This document shows, piece by piece, positions 60,980 through 64,000 of a stretch of 64,000 bases of DNA. The notes beneath the pieces are model-generated. The model had not been told where the DNA came from. It was given only the letters and a program-made list of their open reading frames with translations, and ran no database searches. Location of the stretch: NCBI RefSeq assembly GCF_001651865.1, contig NZ_LPUX01000053.1, forward strand, positions 682,001 to 746,000, read 5' to 3'. The first letter of the stretch is position 1. Every line of letters starts with the position of its first letter. Source of the DNA: Sinorhizobium glycinis (GTDB lineage Bacteria; Pseudomonadota; Alphaproteobacteria; Rhizobiales; Rhizobiaceae). The position numbers and the translations under genes are program-made.

Positions 60980-63181
60980 ATGCCTCAGCCGACCATCCCG
61001 AACCTTGCAGATGCACTCGCCTATTCTCTCGATGCGTGGCAGCGCTCCATTCTCTTTCTCGATGTGATGCGCCAGCGGGCCCGGCAGTACGAAGAGCATA
61101 CGGAGCGCACCGCCCCGCACGTCCTGAATTATGATGCGGAACTGGTCCTTGATGGCCGCAGCCTCGATCGGCCGGTCAATTATGCGCTCGTCCGGATCAT
61201 CCCGCCCGATGGCATCGTCATCGACCCGCTGAAGCGGCCCTTCGTCGTCGTCGATCCGCGCGCCGGCCATGGCCCCGGAATAGGCGGCTTCAAGGCCGAC
61301 AGCGAGATCGGCGTGGCTTTGAAGGCCGGACATCCCTGCTACTTCATCGGCTTTCTTCCCGAGCCTGTTCCTGGCCAGACCATCGAGGATATCGCCCGCG
61401 CCGAAGCGATTTTCCTGGAAACCGTCATAGCCCGCCACCCCGACGCGGACGGCAAGCCCTGCGTGATCGGCAATTGCCAGGCGGGCTGGGCCGTGATGAT
61501 CGTTGCTGCGCTCCGTCCGGACCTGTTCGGCCCGATCATCCTCGCAGGGACGCCGCTCTCCTATTGGGCAGGCGTGCGAGGACAATACCCGATGCGCTAT
61601 TCGGGCGGCCTCCTCGGCGGCAGCTGGCTGACAGCGCTCACGAGCGATCTCGGCGCCGGCATATTCGACGGCGCCTGGCTGGTCCAGAACTTCGAAAACC
61701 AGAACCCCGCCAACACGCTCTGGAGCAAGCAGTACAATCTCTATTCGAAGATCGACACGGAAGCCGAGCGCTATCTCGGCTTCGAGCGCTGGTGGGGCGG
61801 CCATGTGACGCTGAACGCCGAGGAGATGCAGTTCATCGTCGATGAACTCTTCGTCGGCAACAAGCTCGCCGCAGGCGAGATCCGGACCTCGGACGGAACG
61901 GCCATCGACCTGCGCAGCATCCAGGCGCCGGTCGTCGTGTTCTGCTCCAAGGGCGACAACATCACGCCGCCGCAGCAGGCACTCGACTGGATTCTCGACC
62001 TTTACGACAGCGTGGAGGAAATCCGCGCCCACGGCCAGACCATCGTCTACGCCGTCCATGAAAAGATCGGCCATCTCGGCATCTTCGTCTCCGCCGGCGT
62101 CGCCCGGAAGGAGCACGACGAGTTTGCCTCCAACATCGATCTGATCGATGTGTTGCCGCCGGGGCTCTATGAAGCGGTGCTGAAGCCGGCAAACGAGGTT
62201 GTCGACGGCAGGGAACTGGTTGCCGGGGAATGGGTCATGCGCTGCGAGGCGCGCACGCTCGACGACATCCGCGCCTTGGGCGGCAACGATCTCGAGGATG
62301 AGCGCCGTTTCGCTACGGCAGCAAAGGTCTCCGAGATCAACCAGGCCCTTTACCGCACCTGCCTGCAGCCCGCGGTCACGGCAATGGCGACACCGGCCGT
62401 GGCTCAGGCGATGCGGCGCATGCACCCGCTGCGCCTCCAGTACGAGTTCTTCGGCCCGAGCAATCCTTTCATGGCGTGGGTCCCGGCCGTCGCCGAGCGT
62501 GTCCGCGAAAACCGTAGCCCGGCAGCTGCCGAGAATCCGTTCCTGGCGCTGCAGGAAAACATGTCGCGGCAGATCGTCGACGGTCTGGAAGCCTGGCGCC
62601 GGTCGGCGGAACGGCTTGCGGAGGAGACCTTCCGCGCTCTCTACGGTTCGCCCGCCCTCCAAGCCGCAGTCGGCATCGATACCAAGTCCGACCGGCCGCC
62701 GCGCAAGCCGGCAAAGAGCGAGCTGCACCAGGCACTCGTCAAGCAGCGGATCGACGCGCTCAAGGCCGAGATCACCCAAGGGGGTCTTCGCGAAGCCTTG
62801 GCAAGGGCATTGCTGTTCGTCGGAAAGGCGCGCGGCGGCGCCGACGAGCGCGGCTTCGAGGCGATCCGCCGGCTGCGGCGCGCGCATCCGACCGCCAGCC
62901 AACTGCCGCTTGCCGAATTCAAGGCGCTCCTGCGCAAGCAGTTCTTCATCCTGCTGCTCGACGAGGAGGCGGCGCTTGCGGCAATTCCGCAGCTGTTGCC
63001 GGAAGATCTGGAGGAGCGTCGCTCCGGCTTCGGCGCCCTTCGGGAGGTGCTGGAGGCCTCGGGTGCGCTGACGGGCGTCGCCGCCGAGCGGCTGGAGCGG
63101 GTGGCCAGGCTTTTCGGCGTCGGCAGCGAAGCAGTCCGCTTCGTGGCGCCGAAGACCGCACGCCAGCGCACGTCGTCCTGA
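60980..63181 (+). CDS. DUF3141 family PhaC-like alpha/beta hydrolase
   Basis: A 733-residue protein of the DUF3141 family. The N-terminal 380 residues form an alpha/beta hydrolase like polyhydroxyalkanoate synthases: RPFVVVDPRAGHGPGIGGFK, CYFIGFLPEPVPGQTIEDI, the lipase-box-like IGNCQAGWAVMIVAA with Cys166 in place of Ser, LVQNFENQNPANTLWSKQYNLYSK, PVVVFCSKGDNITPPQQALDWI and HEKIGHLGIFVS (His). The C-terminal half is helical and specific to the family. No polymerase activity is established. It lies 26 bases before the phosphate acetyltransferase gene; this pairing is common in Rhizobiales and suggests acyl-CoA or acyl-phosphate metabolism. Confidence 0.9.
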   Translation: MPQPTIPNLADALAYSLDAWQRSILFLDVMRQRARQYEEHTERTAPHVLNYDAELVLDGRSLDRPVNYALVRIIPPDGIVIDPLKRPFVVVDPRAGHGPGIGGFKADSEIGVALKAGHPCYFIGFLPEPVPGQTIEDIARAEAIFLETVIARHPDADGKPCVIGNCQAGWAVMIVAALRPDLFGPIILAGTPLSYWAGVRGQYPMRYSGGLLGGSWLTALTSDLGAGIFDGAWLVQNFENQNPANTLWSKQYNLYSKIDTEAERYLGFERWWGGHVTLNAEEMQFIVDELFVGNKLAAGEIRTSDGTAIDLRSIQAPVVVFCSKGDNITPPQQALDWILDLYDSVEEIRAHGQTIVYAVHEKIGHLGIFVSAGVARKEHDEFASNIDLIDVLPPGLYEAVLKPANEVVDGRELVAGEWVMRCEARTLDDIRALGGNDLEDERRFATAAKVSEINQALYRTCLQPAVTAMATPAVAQAMRRMHPLRLQYEFFGPSNPFMAWVPAVAERVRENRSPAAAENPFLALQENMSRQIVDGLEAWRRSAERLAEETFRALYGSPALQAAVGIDTKSDRPPRKPAKSELHQALVKQRIDALKAEITQGGLREALARALLFVGKARGGADERGFEAIRRLRRAHPTASQLPLAEFKALLRKQFFILLLDEEAALAAIPQLLPEDLEERRSGFGALREVLEASGALTGVAAERLERVARLFGVGSEAVRFVAPKTARQRTSS

Positions 63182-63207
63182 TCGACAAGGCAAGGAGGAC
63201 CGACCCC

Positions 63208-64000
63208 ATGTCCGAGGTGACCGCGTTGACGGCCCAGCCGTCCAAGTACGACCGCCTGATCGCTGCCGCGCGGGCCGAAGTGCCCGCGGTCACCATCGTT
63301 GTCCATCCCTGCGACGAAACCTCGCTGCGCGGCGCCCTCGAGGCCGCGGAGATGGGGCTGATCAAGCCGCTGCTGGTGGGGCCCGAGGCAAAGATCCGCT
63401 ACGTCGCGGCGGAGTACGGGCTCGATCTCGGCGACCGGGAGATCATCGATGCGCCGCATAGCCACGCCGCCGCCGCCAAGGCGGTCCAACTGATCCGCGA
63501 AGGCAAGGGCGAACTTCTGATGAAGGGGAGCCTCCATACCGACGAACTGATGCATGAAGTCGCCGCTTCCGCCACAGGCCTCAGGACCGACCGACGGATC
63601 AGCCACGTCTTCGTCATGGATGTGCCCGGCCACGCCGACACGCTCTTCATCACGGATGCCGCGATCAACATTTTCCCGGACCTCGAAGCCAAGCGCGACA
63701 TCGTCCAGAACGCCATCGACCTCTGGGTGACGATCGGCCTCGGCGAACCGCGTGTCGCCATCGTCTCGGCGGTGGAGACGGTCACGACCAAGATCCCTTC
63801 GACGATCGACGCAGCGTCGCTCTGCAAGATGGCCGAGCGCGGCCAGATCACCGGCGGCCTGCTCGACGGGCCGCTTGCCTTCGACAACGCCATCGACCCG
63901 GAAGCCGCGCGCATCAAGGGCATCAGATCGCCCGTTGCCGGCCACGCGCAGATCATCGTGGTGCCGGACCTCGAAGCGGGCAACATGCTCGCCAAGAACC
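63208..64000 (+). CDS. Phosphate acetyl/butyryltransferase family protein, 5' part
   Basis: The first 264 codons of an acyl-CoA:phosphate acyltransferase; the 3' end lies beyond the window. The start ATG at 63208 (MSEVTALTAQPSKYDRLIAAAR) has AAGGAGGA nine bases upstream. The PTA_PTB fold is shown by GALEAAEMGLIKPLLVGPEAKI, LMKGSLHTDELMHEVA, RRISHVFVMDVPGHADTLFITDAAINIFPDLEAKRDIVQNAIDL and GQITGGLLDGPLAFDNAIDPEAARIKGI. No MaoC-type domain precedes it, unlike some annotated bifunctional relatives. It would convert acetyl phosphate from phosphoketolase to acetyl-CoA; an acetate kinase gene is expected next. Confidence 0.92.
   Translation, partial: MSEVTALTAQPSKYDRLIAAARAEVPAVTIVVHPCDETSLRGALEAAEMGLIKPLLVGPEAKIRYVAAEYGLDLGDREIIDAPHSHAAAAKAVQLIREGKGELLMKGSLHTDELMHEVAASATGLRTDRRISHVFVMDVPGHADTLFITDAAINIFPDLEAKRDIVQNAIDLWVTIGLGEPRVAIVSAVETVTTKIPSTIDAASLCKMAERGQITGGLLDGPLAFDNAIDPEAARIKGIRSPVAGHAQIIVVPDLEAGNMLAKN

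Noticed and set aside
60693-61016. 107-codon minus-strand frame before the DUF3141 gene
   Set aside because: It overlaps the FixK-type promoter and the 5' end of the real gene, with no ribosome site or recognisable family.
60902-63193. 763-codon minus-strand open frame opposite the DUF3141 gene
   Set aside because: An antisense shadow of a well-supported gene. It has no recognisable motifs and no ribosome site, and is full of His/Arg/Asp typical of reversed reading.

Overview
The window is chromosomal DNA of an alphaproteobacterium of the Rhizobiaceae, most likely Sinorhizobium/Ensifer. This rests on GC-rich codon use, the hisS-hisZ-hisG order, a glcD-glcE-(small membrane gene)-glcF operon, a plant-type glutamate-cysteine ligase, DUF3422, DUF1127 and DUF3141 genes, and many rhizobial intergenic palindromic repeats. 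No database search was possible; families were recognised from motifs and general knowledge.

Region 1-32.8 kb is ordinary core chromosome: histidyl-tRNA synthetase and histidine biosynthesis (minus strand), small secreted proteins, DNA-3-methyladenine glycosylase I, two tandem L,D-transpeptidases, the glycolate oxidase operon with a LysR gene divergent to it, a FadR-type regulator, Nudix hydrolase, PiT phosphate permease, rsmE, gshA, two LysR regulators (one with the OxyR redox cysteines), guaB, a Tat-exported beta-lactamase-fold hydrolase, an MFS pump, rlmE and a Ppx/GppA phosphatase. Two small membrane-protein genes (4360-4943 and 9065-9446) each look split by a one-base change in a homopolymer.

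Region 32.86-64 kb begins at a tRNA-Gln(CTG), with a decayed recombinase-like fragment about 1.2 kb downstream, and looks like an accessory metabolic and stress island. It holds L-lactate dehydrogenase, a glycoamylase-domain (PF10091-like) protein, phosphoketolase, class I fructose-bisphosphate aldolase, a histidine phosphatase, a 1297-residue GH94 protein resembling the C-terminal part of cyclic beta-1,2-glucan synthase, MarC, an adenylate/guanylate cyclase next to a FixK-like Crp/Fnr regulator, a CadC-like TPR protein, AI-2E-type and SulP transporters, a membrane-fusion protein, polyphosphate kinase 2, a DUF3300/DUF2950 pair, a CYTH triphosphatase, a DUF3141 PhaC-like hydrolase and the start of a phosphate acetyltransferase.

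The strongest observation is regulatory. Four perfect FNR/FixK boxes (TTGA-N6-TCAA) at 38704, 52007, 57511 and 60892, and two one-mismatch boxes at 38424 and 57325, lie upstream of genes in this region. Each has a -10-like hexamer exactly where a class II (-41.5) FNR promoter would have it. The region therefore reads as one low-oxygen regulon, probably driven by the FixK-like regulator it carries. It would couple glucan phosphorolysis, the phosphoketolase/acetyl-phosphate route and polyphosphate chemistry to microaerobic survival.
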